Part shown: piece after piece, positions 1 through 8,646 of the stretch | Numbering within the stretch: the first letter of the stretch is position 1 | Layout of the letters: every line of letters starts with the position of its first letter | From: Rhizocola hellebori | GTDB taxonomy: Bacteria; Actinomycetota; Actinomycetes; Mycobacteriales; Micromonosporaceae | Assembly (NCBI RefSeq): GCF_016862955.1 | Contig: NZ_BONY01000038.1 | Coordinates: 1-64,000 of the forward strand | Direction: 5' to 3' | Length of the DNA: 64,000 bases | Position numbers and translations under genes: made by a program | The notes under the pieces: generated by a model | Seen by the model: the letters and a program-made list of their open reading frames with translations, nothing else | Databases searched by the model: none | Told to the model about the DNA's origin: nothing

Positions 1-211
1 TATATTGGCGCGCGCTAAAGCAACGCGCGGGCAGCGCCGCGTGGGTTTTGTGAGTGCTCGGGTGGGGCGCTGCTGTTTGTCTAGTAATGCCAAGGATTGT
101 TGGGCGCAAGCGCTTGAGGCGTGACCCGCCCCCTGCCGCCACGGCCTGACTCACCCCTCGGCCGCAGCCTCCGGTTGGCGCGTCACAAGCATGCCAACCG
201 GAGGTCTATCT

Positions 212-1570
212 ATGGTTACCGTCGCCCCCCGCACCTCGTCGCCGTCTCGGCTTCCCGTGGTGTTGGCCGCCTGCTGTCTGGGCCAATTCATGATCATCCT
301 GGATGGCTCGGTCATGAATGTCGCACTAGGCGTCATCAACGAGACGTTCACCTTCCGCGGCAACACCCTGCAATGGGTTGCCAACTCCTACGCCATCATC
401 TACGCGGGATGCCTGCTGCTCGGCGGGCGGCTGGCCGACCTTTACGGGCGGCGGCGGCTGATGCTCATCGGCATCGTCATCTTCACGGTGGCCAGCATGG
501 CGGCCGGGATAGCGTTCAACGCCACCACGCTGGTGATCGCCCGCGGCTTCCAGGGTCTGGGCGCCGCCATCATGGCGCCGGCATCCTTGACGGTACTGGG
601 CACCACCTTCACGGACGGGCCGGCCCGCGCGAAGGCGTTCGGGCTGTGGGGGGCCGCGGCCGCGAGCGGTGGCGCGATCGGGGTTCTGCTGGGCGGCATC
701 TTCACCGAGTGGCTGTCCTGGCGCTGGCTCCTGCTGATCAACCTGCCGATCGGAATCGCGCTGTATAGCATGGCCGCCTATTCGGTCAAGGAATCGCGCT
801 CGGCGGCGGACAACAAGCTCGACATCCCCGGTGCGCTTTCCATCACGGCGGGCTTGATGGCGCTCGTCTACGGCATCGCTGAGGGCTCGCTGCCGGCGAT
901 CGTCGTGGGCCTGGTGGTGCTCGGCTTCTTCCTGCTCGATCAGGCCAAGCTGGCCAAGCAACCGTTGGTGCCACTGAGTTTCTTCCGGAACCGTTCCGTT
1001 ACGGCGGCCAATCTGGTTGCCCTGGTGGCGAGCGGTGCCATCTTCACCGTCTTCTACTTCTTCACCCTCTATATGCAACAGGTTCTCGGCTATTCACCGA
1101 TTCATACCGGCCTGGCCTATCTGCCGTTGACGGTTGGGGTGTTCCTCGGCGCGCGCGGTCTGGCCCCGCACGTGACCTCGCTCGGCCCGAAACGGGTGCT
1201 CCTGATTGGACTGTCGCTGTCGGCCGCCGGAATGTTCTGGCTCGCCACCGCTTCCGCGCCGGTCTCCTACTTCGCCGACCTGTTCGGGCCCACCATCCTG
1301 CTCGGGCTGGGCCAGGGCGTGGTGACCACGGGTACGGCCCTGGCCGCCACCGCGGACCTGCCCTATCACCAGGCCGGCCTGGCTTCGGGAGTGCTGAACA
1401 CCACCCGCCAGCTCGGTGGCGCGGTCGGCCTGGCGATGCTGGTCGCCATCGCCAACTCGCAGGGCTCGCTGGGCAACGGCTATCTGCTGGCCTTTGCCGT
1501 CTCCGGCGTCTTCCTGCTGGTCAGCCTGATCCCGGCTTCCTTCGCCCCGGGCGGCGCCAAGCGCGAGTGA
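212..1570 (+). CDS. MFS drug-efflux transporter (DHA2/EmrB-QacA type)
   Basis: Inner-membrane proton-driven exporter of about 452 residues. The sequence is almost wholly hydrophobic helices. After the second helix it has the MFS motif A (GGRLADLYGRRR), and later an antiporter-like glycine-rich stretch (GGAIGVLLGGIF) typical of the 14-helix DHA2 group. An ATG 21 bases further upstream (191) is in frame, but GGAGGT at 200-205 sits inside that extension and 6 bases before the ATG at 212, so 212 is the better start. It precedes the SARP and RiPP genes and is the natural candidate for product export or self-resistance. Substrate cannot be predicted. Confidence 0.88.
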   Translation: MVTVAPRTSSPSRLPVVLAACCLGQFMIILDGSVMNVALGVINETFTFRGNTLQWVANSYAIIYAGCLLLGGRLADLYGRRRLMLIGIVIFTVASMAAGIAFNATTLVIARGFQGLGAAIMAPASLTVLGTTFTDGPARAKAFGLWGAAAASGGAIGVLLGGIFTEWLSWRWLLLINLPIGIALYSMAAYSVKESRSAADNKLDIPGALSITAGLMALVYGIAEGSLPAIVVGLVVLGFFLLDQAKLAKQPLVPLSFFRNRSVTAANLVALVASGAIFTVFYFFTLYMQQVLGYSPIHTGLAYLPLTVGVFLGARGLAPHVTSLGPKRVLLIGLSLSAAGMFWLATASAPVSYFADLFGPTILLGLGQGVVTTGTALAATADLPYHQAGLASGVLNTTRQLGGAVGLAMLVAIANSQGSLGNGYLLAFAVSGVFLLVSLIPASFAPGGAKRE

Positions 1571-1582
1571 GGACAACGTTAA

Positions 1583-1605
1583 GGGGGGCCCCATAGGGTC
1601 CCCCC
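1583..1605. terminator. Bidirectional hairpin terminator between convergent MFS and SARP genes
   Basis: A run of six G pairs with a run of six C, with an inner CCC/GGG pair and a CATA loop (one bulged T). It lies 12 bases after the MFS stop and 28 bases before the SARP stop, so it can serve both convergent genes. There is no U-tract, which is common in actinomycetes. Confidence 0.6.
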
Positions 1606-1632
1606 ATCGCCGGTTGAGGTCGGGATTGGCTT

Positions 1633-2448
1633 TTAGGGTGTGAAGGCCAGCCCGGCCTGGGTCAGGAACATCGACTCGTCCAGGGACGGGTCCGAGTTGA
1701 GAATCGCGCGCTGCAGGTGTTGCAGGCGCGCCGAAGGCTCGACGCCGAGCTCGTCGACGAGAGTCTGGCGAAGTGACTTGAATATCTCCAGCGCACGCCA
1801 TTGCCGGCCCGACCGGTACAGCGCAATCATGTACTGCGCGCACAGGTTTTCGTGGATCGGATAGCGGGCCGCCAACACGGCCAGCTCGCTGAGCAAGGTG
1901 TTGTGCCTGCCGAGACGCAGATCGGCCTCGATGCGGGACTCCAGCACGGCTAGGCGGCTCTCCTCGAGCCGGGTCACCTCGATGCCCAGCCTCAGTCCAA
2001 TTTGGACGTCGACCAGGGCCTGTCCGCGCCAGATCTCCAGCGCGGCCCGAAGCAACCGCGACCCGGCCTCGTTGTCGCCCTGCTCCAGAGCGCGGGTGCC
2101 GGCCACGGCCAGCCGCTCATAGCGTTGCACGTCAACGTCTTCGGGCGTCAGATCGAGCATGTAGCCGCCGTACCTGGTGACCAACACCTCTTTTGCACCG
2201 CCGGCACTGGTGGTGGATAGCGCGGCCTCGATCCTCCGCCGCAGTTGCATGATGTAGGTCTGCAGGGTGGTGAGCGCGCTGCGAGGCGGGTTCATCCCCC
2301 ACAGTTCCTCGATCAACGCGGGAACCGTGACCACCTGGCCAACCTGGAGCGCCAGCAGGGCGAGGATCTGTCGTGGCTTGGCAGCGCTGGGAGCGATGGT
2401 GCGGCCGTTTTGATAAGCCTCTAGTGGTCCGAGGACCTTGATGTCCAC
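1633..2448 (-). CDS. SARP-family transcriptional activator
   Basis: A 271-residue small SARP. It has an N-terminal OmpR-like winged helix (residues 1-95, starting MDIKVLGPLEAYQNGR, with the recognition region around LIEELWGMNPPRSALTTLQTYIMQLRRRIE) and a C-terminal bacterial transcriptional activator (BTAD) domain (about 100-250). It has no NTPase or sensor part, as in DnrI/ActII-ORF4-type activators. The start is GTG, with GGAGGT 5 bases upstream (2454-2459 on the complement). SARPs bind direct repeats upstream of antibiotic biosynthetic genes and are the usual pathway-specific switch of type II polyketide clusters. It is divergent from the RiPP operon across about 240 bases, so it probably controls that operon and perhaps the polyketide genes. 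Confidence 0.93.
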   Translation of the reverse strand: MDIKVLGPLEAYQNGRTIAPSAAKPRQILALLALQVGQVVTVPALIEELWGMNPPRSALTTLQTYIMQLRRRIEAALSTTSAGGAKEVLVTRYGGYMLDLTPEDVDVQRYERLAVAGTRALEQGDNEAGSRLLRAALEIWRGQALVDVQIGLRLGIEVTRLEESRLAVLESRIEADLRLGRHNTLLSELAVLAARYPIHENLCAQYMIALYRSGRQWRALEIFKSLRQTLVDELGVEPSARLQHLQRAILNSDPSLDESMFLTQAGLAFTP

Positions 2449-2689
2449 GTAAGACCTCCCCTACCGCGTGGGCATAGATGGTTAGGGTGCTGCTTGATAC
2501 AGACTGCCCATTCGACCGGCCCGGCGGCAGTGTGCAGACCACTGAAGCGGTATGAAGAACGCCGGGTGCGGGACGTGAAAAATGCATATCCGTCTCATGA
2601 GCCTGACACTGGCGATGGGCCGGAGCAGAGGCTGAAACTCCAATCACCACCGATCGGTTCCATGCCAACAATCGATCATGGAGTGACCC

Positions 2690-2863
2690 ATGTACTCACC
2701 AGCCATTGACAGACCAGCCACTACCGCGACCCTCAACTCCATCCCCGACTCGCAGGTCGAGCTCATCATCGACGAATTCGACCACTGGACCCTGCCCGAC
2801 ACACTGGTACAGCCGTGCGGCGGTACCTGGTGCGCCGCCGACGTGGTGGTCCGGAGGCGATAA
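2690..2863 (+). CDS. Candidate RiPP (TOMM) precursor peptide
   Basis: A 57-codon gene too short for usual gene-calling cut-offs. The ATG at 2690 has GGAG 7 bases upstream (2679-2682), and its TAA ends 2 bases before the cyclodehydratase ATG. Residues 1-40 form an acidic, partly helical leader (SQVELIIDEFDHW at 21-33 is amphipathic). Residues 41-57 are a short tail with Cys43, Gly44-Gly45, Thr46, Trp47 and Cys48, followed by AADVVVRRR. Cys and Thr are the residues that YcaO cyclodehydratases turn into thiazolines and oxazolines, so Cys43, Thr46 and Cys48 are the likely modified positions. Role is inferred from position, RBS, composition and neighbours; I recognise no characterised family. Confidence 0.8.
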   Translation: MYSPAIDRPATTATLNSIPDSQVELIIDEFDHWTLPDTLVQPCGGTWCAADVVVRRR

Positions 2864-2865
2864 GC

Positions 2866-5124
2866 ATGACCTCGGGTGCCCCCAGGGAGAGGATCGGCTT
2901 CAAACGGCATTTACGCGCCGAGGTGGTGGCCGGAGATGCTGTATACCTGTTCTCCGAACGCGGAGTCACCGCGCTGGAGGGCGGGCGGATCGAAGCCGTG
3001 GCTCCACTGCTTGACGGCACCCGCGATCTCCAAACGCTGCTGCGCGAGACAGCTACACCTGGGATCTCGCAGGAGCAGCTGCAAGGGCTCATCACCCGCT
3101 TGGCTACCGCAGGCTTGGTGGGACGCCGTTCACCAGCGGAGATCAGCGACGAGCCCGCCTACACCTATTGGGAAGCCGCCGGCCTGGACCCAGACGCCGC
3201 AGTCAGCGCGGCCTGCGCTCCGGTCCAGCTCCTCACCACGGGGAGCGTCAACAGGTCTTATGCGCTGCGCACGTTGGAGGCGGCAGGCCTTGCCATTGCC
3301 GCCCCGGGCACTCATCCCGGCCTGTCGGTCGTGCTCTGCGACGACTATCTCTCGCCCGAGCTCGCCGATGTGGACGCGTCACATCGGCGAGCCGGACGGC
3401 CCTGGCTGCTGGCACGGCCGGCCGGGGAAAGAATTTGGATCGGTCCGGTCTTTCAGCCGGAGCGCGATCAGAACGCCTGCTGGCATTGCCTGGCCCACCG
3501 GTTGTGGGGACACCGGCCGGCCGAGGCTCACGTGCAGACGATGCTTGGCCGGCGCAGGCCCGTGCCCCGGCCCACGGCCGGCATCACGCCGTTGATGACA
3601 GCCGCGCTGAGCCTGGTCGCCGTTGAGGCGACGAAATGGCTTGCCGGCTACCGGTACCAAGGACAAAGCTGCATCTGGACCCTGGACAGTTTGAACATGC
3701 AGGGCCAGCGGCACGATGTGCGCAAGAGACCGCAGTGCGCCAGTTGCGGCGACCCCACTCTTGTTCGCACGCAGGCTCGGCGGCCGGTGCAGTTGAGCGC
3801 GCGCCCGAAGGGTTCGCTTTCGGGTGGGGGCCATCGGGCCCTTGGCCCGGAACAGGTGCTCGACCTTTACCAGCATCTGATCAGCCCGGTTTCCGGGGTG
3901 GTGAAAGAGATCCGGCGTGACCATCGGGGCCCGGCGTTCCTCAACGTCTTCCAATCCGGCCCCATGCAGGCCCGCGTGGGCTGCGTGGAGGGGTTGCGAA
4001 GCGCCTTGGGGCTGCAGAGCGGCGGCAAAGGAGTCACCGCCGTGCACGCCCAGACCAGCGCCCTGTGCGAAGCGCTGGAGCGGCATTGTGCAACTTTTCA
4101 GGGAGACGAACAGACCCGCAGAGCCAGCTTTGCCGCCCTCGGCGATCAGGCCATCCATCCCGATCGTTGCCAGCTTTTCCATCCGCGCCAGCTCGACGAG
4201 CGCGACGCCTGGAACGACACACACGGCCCGTTCCAGCACATCTGCGCGCCCTTCGACGAGAAGGCCGAACTCAATTGGACTCCGGTGTGGTCGCTCACCG
4301 AGCAGCGGCACCGGCTGCTTCCGACCGGCATGCTCTACTTCGGAGCTCCGCGCGAGCCTGGCCCGCTCATGGTACGGGCCGACTCCAACGGCAACGCGGC
4401 CGGCACGAGCCTGGAAGATGCTGTGCTGCAAGGCCTTCTCGAGGTGGTGGAGCGCGATGCGGTGAGCCTGTGGTGGTACAACCGCACGATTCAGCCCGCA
4501 GTCGACCTCGGCGCCTTCCGCGATCCCTGGATAGCAGAGCTAATTGACGTCTACGCCGGGATGCACCGCGAGGTGTGGGCGCTCGACCTGACCGCAGATC
4601 TTGGCATTCCCACCACGGTCGCGCTTTCCCGCCGCGTGGACCAACCGGAAGAGGACGTCATGCTCGGCTTCGGCGCGCATCTGGACCCGGCCATCGCGCT
4701 GCGCCGCGCCCTCACCGAGATGAACCAGCTGATGCCGGCGGTGATTGGCGGGTACCACAGCAAGGATCCCGATGCGCTGCGCTGGTGGCGCACGGCCACC
4801 CGCGCCAACCAGCCTTACCTGAGCCCGGATCCAGACGCCCCGGCCCGGCGGCCGGCGGACTACCACTCGTCGCATTCCAGCGATCTGCGCGACGACATCG
4901 AGGCCATCCACCAACGGCTGCGCCAGCAAGGCTTGCAGTTGCTGGTCCTCGACCAGACGCGACCGGACATCGGCCTGCCCGTCGTGAAGGTCATCGTCCC
5001 TGGGATGCGCCAATTCTGGGCGCGTTTCGCCCCCGGGCGCCTCTTCGAGGTACCGGTCCGACTCGGCCGGCTGCGTCAACAGACCCCTTATGAGAAGCTC
5101 AATCCGTTCCCTATATTCGTATAA
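2866..5124 (+). CDS. Fused TOMM cyclodehydratase (RRE/ThiF-like + YcaO)
   Basis: About 752 residues, the usual size of fused azoline-forming cyclodehydratases. Order: a winged-helix leader-binding region (about 1-90), an E1/ThiF-like region with two CxxC pairs (CWHC near 205 and CASC near 291) that would hold a structural zinc, then a YcaO domain from about 340. The YcaO ATP/Mg signatures are visible (ALCEALERH near 400; DSNGNAAGTS followed by LLEVVERDAV, 506-530), and the C-terminus is proline-containing (NPFPIFV), like the PxPxP tail of azoline-forming YcaO proteins. It would use ATP to cyclise Cys/Thr/Ser of the upstream peptide. The start at 2866 has GGAGG 8 bases before it; a longer in-frame extension overlaps the peptide gene and is rejected. 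Confidence 0.93.
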   Translation: MTSGAPRERIGFKRHLRAEVVAGDAVYLFSERGVTALEGGRIEAVAPLLDGTRDLQTLLRETATPGISQEQLQGLITRLATAGLVGRRSPAEISDEPAYTYWEAAGLDPDAAVSAACAPVQLLTTGSVNRSYALRTLEAAGLAIAAPGTHPGLSVVLCDDYLSPELADVDASHRRAGRPWLLARPAGERIWIGPVFQPERDQNACWHCLAHRLWGHRPAEAHVQTMLGRRRPVPRPTAGITPLMTAALSLVAVEATKWLAGYRYQGQSCIWTLDSLNMQGQRHDVRKRPQCASCGDPTLVRTQARRPVQLSARPKGSLSGGGHRALGPEQVLDLYQHLISPVSGVVKEIRRDHRGPAFLNVFQSGPMQARVGCVEGLRSALGLQSGGKGVTAVHAQTSALCEALERHCATFQGDEQTRRASFAALGDQAIHPDRCQLFHPRQLDERDAWNDTHGPFQHICAPFDEKAELNWTPVWSLTEQRHRLLPTGMLYFGAPREPGPLMVRADSNGNAAGTSLEDAVLQGLLEVVERDAVSLWWYNRTIQPAVDLGAFRDPWIAELIDVYAGMHREVWALDLTADLGIPTTVALSRRVDQPEEDVMLGFGAHLDPAIALRRALTEMNQLMPAVIGGYHSKDPDALRWWRTATRANQPYLSPDPDAPARRPADYHSSHSSDLRDDIEAIHQRLRQQGLQLLVLDQTRPDIGLPVVKVIVPGMRQFWARFAPGRLFEVPVRLGRLRQQTPYEKLNPFPIFV

Positions 5125-5159
5125 GTCAATTGGTGCCAGGCCGCTCCCAGGAGACAGTT

Positions 5160-6683
5160 GTGACAAGCGAACCCGTCAGCTATCGGCTCTGCTCGCTGCG
5201 CGAAGACGTGATGGTCGAGGTGGACGGCGGCGGCGATTTCATCATGCTCACAACGCACTGGGGGGACGCCACCATCGCCCAGCCGACCGAGGCGGTCCGC
5301 GAGTCCCTCGAGCGGATGAGCCTTGGCCCGGTGCGGTTGGACAACGTGCTGCCGCGCGATCCGGCCGAACGCCGCCGGGTCGAACGTGTGCTCGAGTTGC
5401 TCAACGGGGTGGTGGTGCATTCGCTGGGGCATGAGGAGATGTCGGGTCCGGTGCTTTCCGCGGTGCCCATCGCGCGGCGCGCCCGCTTCATCCTGCCGAA
5501 GATCGAGCGCCATCGACCTATTAAACTATCCAAATTTGCCGCTATGCGGGCAAGCGAGGGCGAGCTGGTCCTCGAGTCCCCCCTCGCCCGGCATCGCCTG
5601 ATCCTGCACCGGCCGATCGCGTCTCAGGTGGTCACCCTGCTCGGCCGGGCCACCGTGCTGCCCGACCTGGCCGCCGCGGCCAACCTCGGTCTGCCAATGG
5701 TGCGGGAGATCGTTTCCTATTTGGTCGCAGCGGGAATGGTGCTCATCGGCATCGGCGACTCCCCCACGTCAGCCCGCTTCGCCGAGGACAACGATCCACT
5801 GCTCGCCCCTTGGACTCATCATGAGCTGCTGTTTCATAGCCGAAGCCGGATCGGCCGGCACGACAATCCGCTCGGCGCCATGCCCTCGGACATGCGCCAG
5901 ATTCAGGTGGCGCCCGCGGTCAAACCGGTACCGGACGGTCCGCGCTTTCCGCTCTATCGCCCCACTTTGGCCGAGCTGGCAGCGATGGACCCGCCCTTCA
6001 CCGAAGTCATCGAGGCCAACAGGGCGATCCGGGATTTCTCGGCTGGCGACCCCACCCAACAGCAGCTCGGTGAGCTGCTGTTTCGCGCGGCACGGGTGCG
6101 TTCGATGACACAGGTCGGCCAGGACGATCTGAGCTATCTGGTCACCGACCGTCCTTACCCGAGCGTCGCCGACCGCTACGAGCTCGACCTCTACGTGACC
6201 GTGAACAGCTGCGCCGGGCTCTCCCGCGGGATCTACCACTACGACCCGCAGGGACACGCGCTCACGCTCATTAACAGGTCCGAAACAGAGCTGGCGGAGC
6301 TGCTCGACGTCGCCATGGTGGCGGCCGGGTCGCGCCAGCGGCCGCCGGTGCTCATCACCATGACCGCGCGGATGGCCAGATTTGCCTGTTCCTATGGCGG
6401 AATCGCCTATTCCACCGTGCTGGAACACGTCGGCGTGCTGCAGCAAACGTTGCATCTTGTCGCCACTGCGATGGGCCTGGCACCTTGCGCACTAGCCTTC
6501 GGTGACAGTGAGATAGCAAGTGACGCCTTTCTTATCGACTGGCCCGCGGAGGTTAGCGTGGGCGAGATCGCTCTCGGGGTCAGACCCGAAGTGGACTCGC
6601 TCAAAAAAAATCGACCGCTGGAAATGCCATGCTTCACCGACACTAAGCGTCACGTGAAGGTGACCGATAAACTGCTGTATTGA
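5160..6683 (+). CDS. SagB/ThcOx-type FMN dehydrogenase
   Basis: A 507-residue two-part protein. The N-terminal 250 residues contain two winged-helix-like segments. The C-terminal half (from about 285) is a nitroreductase-fold FMN oxidase with the family blocks NRAIRDF (about 287), RPYPSVADRYELDLYV (about 331), GIYHYDP, and the VLEHVGVLQQTLHLVATAMGL helix. TOMM dehydrogenases of this family oxidise azolines to azoles. The site that normally carries a Lys-Tyr pair reads SYGGIAY near residue 410, so the tyrosine is kept but the lysine appears replaced. GTG at 5160 has AGGAGA 5 bases upstream and is preferred over an earlier in-frame GTG at 5130. It follows the cyclodehydratase by 35 bases, presumably in one operon. 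Confidence 0.9.
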   Translation: MTSEPVSYRLCSLREDVMVEVDGGGDFIMLTTHWGDATIAQPTEAVRESLERMSLGPVRLDNVLPRDPAERRRVERVLELLNGVVVHSLGHEEMSGPVLSAVPIARRARFILPKIERHRPIKLSKFAAMRASEGELVLESPLARHRLILHRPIASQVVTLLGRATVLPDLAAAANLGLPMVREIVSYLVAAGMVLIGIGDSPTSARFAEDNDPLLAPWTHHELLFHSRSRIGRHDNPLGAMPSDMRQIQVAPAVKPVPDGPRFPLYRPTLAELAAMDPPFTEVIEANRAIRDFSAGDPTQQQLGELLFRAARVRSMTQVGQDDLSYLVTDRPYPSVADRYELDLYVTVNSCAGLSRGIYHYDPQGHALTLINRSETELAELLDVAMVAAGSRQRPPVLITMTARMARFACSYGGIAYSTVLEHVGVLQQTLHLVATAMGLAPCALAFGDSEIASDAFLIDWPAEVSVGEIALGVRPEVDSLKKNRPLEMPCFTDTKRHVKVTDKLLY

Positions 6684-6780
6684 ATATCGACAGGCAGGAG
6701 CTGCGCGCCTTCCAAGGGGGATACATATTGGGGGCAAATGCCGCCGACCGATAGGAGAGACACATTGGGGAGGAGGGGCC

Positions 6781-7971
6781 GTGGATATCGCTCGGGGGGA
6801 ACCCGCCGATGGCCTCGGGACGCGCTTCGCGCCCGTTTTGGCCAGGACGATTGTTATGACGGTCTTCGGGGGCTTCTGCTTGCTGGGGTTCCTGCACGTA
6901 CTCTATGAAGGTCAGCTCTCGGTCAGCCTGACATTGCTCAGTCTGGTACTGATGCTGGCGCTGTTCGGGCTGCAAATGCTGCACCTGAGCCCACATGGGC
7001 CGAAGCTGCGCCGATCGAACCTGGGCCACTTGGTCCTGTTAGGACAGGCGCTCATCGTCTACCCACCGATGCTCATATACGGCCCGGCCTGGATCAGCCT
7101 GCCGGGCTTCGTCGGTGGCGGGGCGCTGCTGGTGCTCTCCCCCTCCTGGGGCTGGACCATACTGGGCCTGGTCGCCGCGAGCGTCGGCTACATCCAGGCG
7201 CTCACGATCATCCCTGGCGAACCGCTGGTCATCTCAATCTCGTATGCCATCATATCGACCATCATCACTGGCTTAGTCATCTATGGATTGACCCGGCTGG
7301 CCAGCGTTGTCACCGCGATGCATGCCGCCCGCACCGAGATGGCCAAGCTCGCGGTCGCCGCCGAGCGGCTGCGCTTTGCCCGCGACCTGCACGATCTGCT
7401 CGGCTACAGCCTTTCCGCGATCTCCCTCAAGAGCGAGCTCACCCACCGCCTGGTGACCAAGAATCCGGGCCGGGCCGAGGAGGAGCTGGCCCAGATCCTG
7501 GAGATCTCCAGACAGGCCCTGGCCGACGTGCGAGCTGTCGCGAGTGGATATCGTGAACTGTCCTTTGACGACGAAGCCAAGTCGGCCCGTTCGGTGCTCT
7601 CCGCCGCCGATGTCGATGTGCACATGGAGCTGTTGCATCGGGACCTGCCGCCCAGGGTGCGCACGGTGCTCGCCACGGTGCTGCGGGAAGGGGTGACCAA
7701 CATCCTGCGCCATAGCAAGGCGGAGCGGTGCGACATCACGCTGCGCCAGACCGACAGCGACGTGACCATCGAGATCGTCAACGACGGCGTTCCACCCGGG
7801 CCTCGCGAGCCGTTGCTCGACAGCGGCAGCGGCATCCACAACCTGTCCAACCGGGTGGCCTACCTCGACGGCTCGCTCACCACCAGCAACAGCCCGGACG
7901 GATATTTCCGGTTGCGGGCCACCATTCCCACCGGCCGCGAAGAGTCCGAGCTGGCATCGACGAATACCTAA
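6781..7971 (+). CDS. Sensor histidine kinase (HisKA_3 / NarL-partner type)
   Basis: A 396-residue membrane kinase. The first 185 residues hold about five or six hydrophobic helices and no obvious extracytoplasmic domain. A dimerisation/phosphoacceptor helix follows, with FARDLHDLLGYSLS (His204), then an HATPase region with REGVTNILRHSKAE and the G-box DSGSGIHNLSNR. It is a GTG start behind a purine-rich GGGAGGAGGGG. Such kinases normally signal to LuxR/NarL-type response regulators, but none lies beside it, so it is an orphan. Its position directly behind the RiPP enzymes suggests it senses a condition or product relevant to them. Confidence 0.88.
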   Translation: MDIARGEPADGLGTRFAPVLARTIVMTVFGGFCLLGFLHVLYEGQLSVSLTLLSLVLMLALFGLQMLHLSPHGPKLRRSNLGHLVLLGQALIVYPPMLIYGPAWISLPGFVGGGALLVLSPSWGWTILGLVAASVGYIQALTIIPGEPLVISISYAIISTIITGLVIYGLTRLASVVTAMHAARTEMAKLAVAAERLRFARDLHDLLGYSLSAISLKSELTHRLVTKNPGRAEEELAQILEISRQALADVRAVASGYRELSFDDEAKSARSVLSAADVDVHMELLHRDLPPRVRTVLATVLREGVTNILRHSKAERCDITLRQTDSDVTIEIVNDGVPPGPREPLLDSGSGIHNLSNRVAYLDGSLTTSNSPDGYFRLRATIPTGREESELASTNT

Positions 7972-7980
7972 GCTGAGCGG

Positions 7981-8646
7981 ATGCCGCTGACCTTCCCCTC
8001 GCACGCCGCCGCGGTGCTACCCCTCAAACGATGGCGCCCCGCCTGGTTTGACGGGGTGGCCCTGGTGATCGGGTCGGCCTCGCCGGACCTCGCCTACGCG
8101 CTGGACGGGTCGGGGCTGCCGGTCTATCCGCTGTCGCACCAATGGCCCGGCCTGGTGCTGTTCTGCCTGCCGGTGACGCTCTTGGCGTGCGTGCTGGTGC
8201 GATGGGCCGCGCCAGGAGTGGCGGCCCACCTACCGGGCCGTCTCACCGCCTACGGCATCCTAGGCTGCTCACGGCCGCCTCTGCTCGTGACCGCGACGTC
8301 AGCCATCATCGGCGCCGCCTCCCACCTCATCTGGGACAGCCTCGCCATCGGCCCCTTCGACCTCCCCTCGACCGCGATCGGTGGCGCGGTGGCGCTTTAC
8401 TTCCTCCTGCGCTATCCACCCACGACAGACACCCCCACGCCGCACCGGGCAGCCCGCGCCCCGGTGGTTTTCTGGCCGGTGGCGGCGGCGGTGGCCGGCG
8501 CGGGCATCGCTCTGGCGATGCGATTGCCCGCGGCGTTTCTGGCACACACCACCGGCGCGCGGGTGCTGATCGCTCTCGCGGCCGGGATGCTCGCCGGGGC
8601 GGCCGTGCTCAGAGGACTTCGTGGGCGGCCTTCAGAAGTGGCGTGA
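7981..8646 (+). CDS. DUF4184 family membrane protein
   Basis: A 221-residue multi-pass membrane protein that opens with MPLTFPSHAAAVLPL, the hallmark N-terminus of DUF4184 proteins (conserved PSH motif), followed by hydrophobic helices and conserved His/Asp residues (ASHLIWDS). Function of the family is unknown; the His/Asp residues resemble those of membrane metal-dependent hydrolases. It starts 9 bases after the kinase stop, so it is probably the last gene of the RiPP operon. Its 3' end overlaps the convergent acyltransferase gene by 38 bases. Confidence 0.8.
   Translation: MPLTFPSHAAAVLPLKRWRPAWFDGVALVIGSASPDLAYALDGSGLPVYPLSHQWPGLVLFCLPVTLLACVLVRWAAPGVAAHLPGRLTAYGILGCSRPPLLVTATSAIIGAASHLIWDSLAIGPFDLPSTAIGGAVALYFLLRYPPTTDTPTPHRAARAPVVFWPVAAAVAGAGIALAMRLPAAFLAHTTGARVLIALAAGMLAGAAVLRGLRGRPSEVA

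Noticed and set aside
1-211. Possible feature at the left edge
   Set aside because: GC-rich non-coding stretch; no gene, tRNA or clear promoter could be supported beyond the RBS of the MFS gene.
2494-2709. Alternative short frame before the cyclodehydratase
   Set aside because: Overlaps the better-supported precursor gene in another frame, has no RBS, and its composition is unlike a leader/core peptide.
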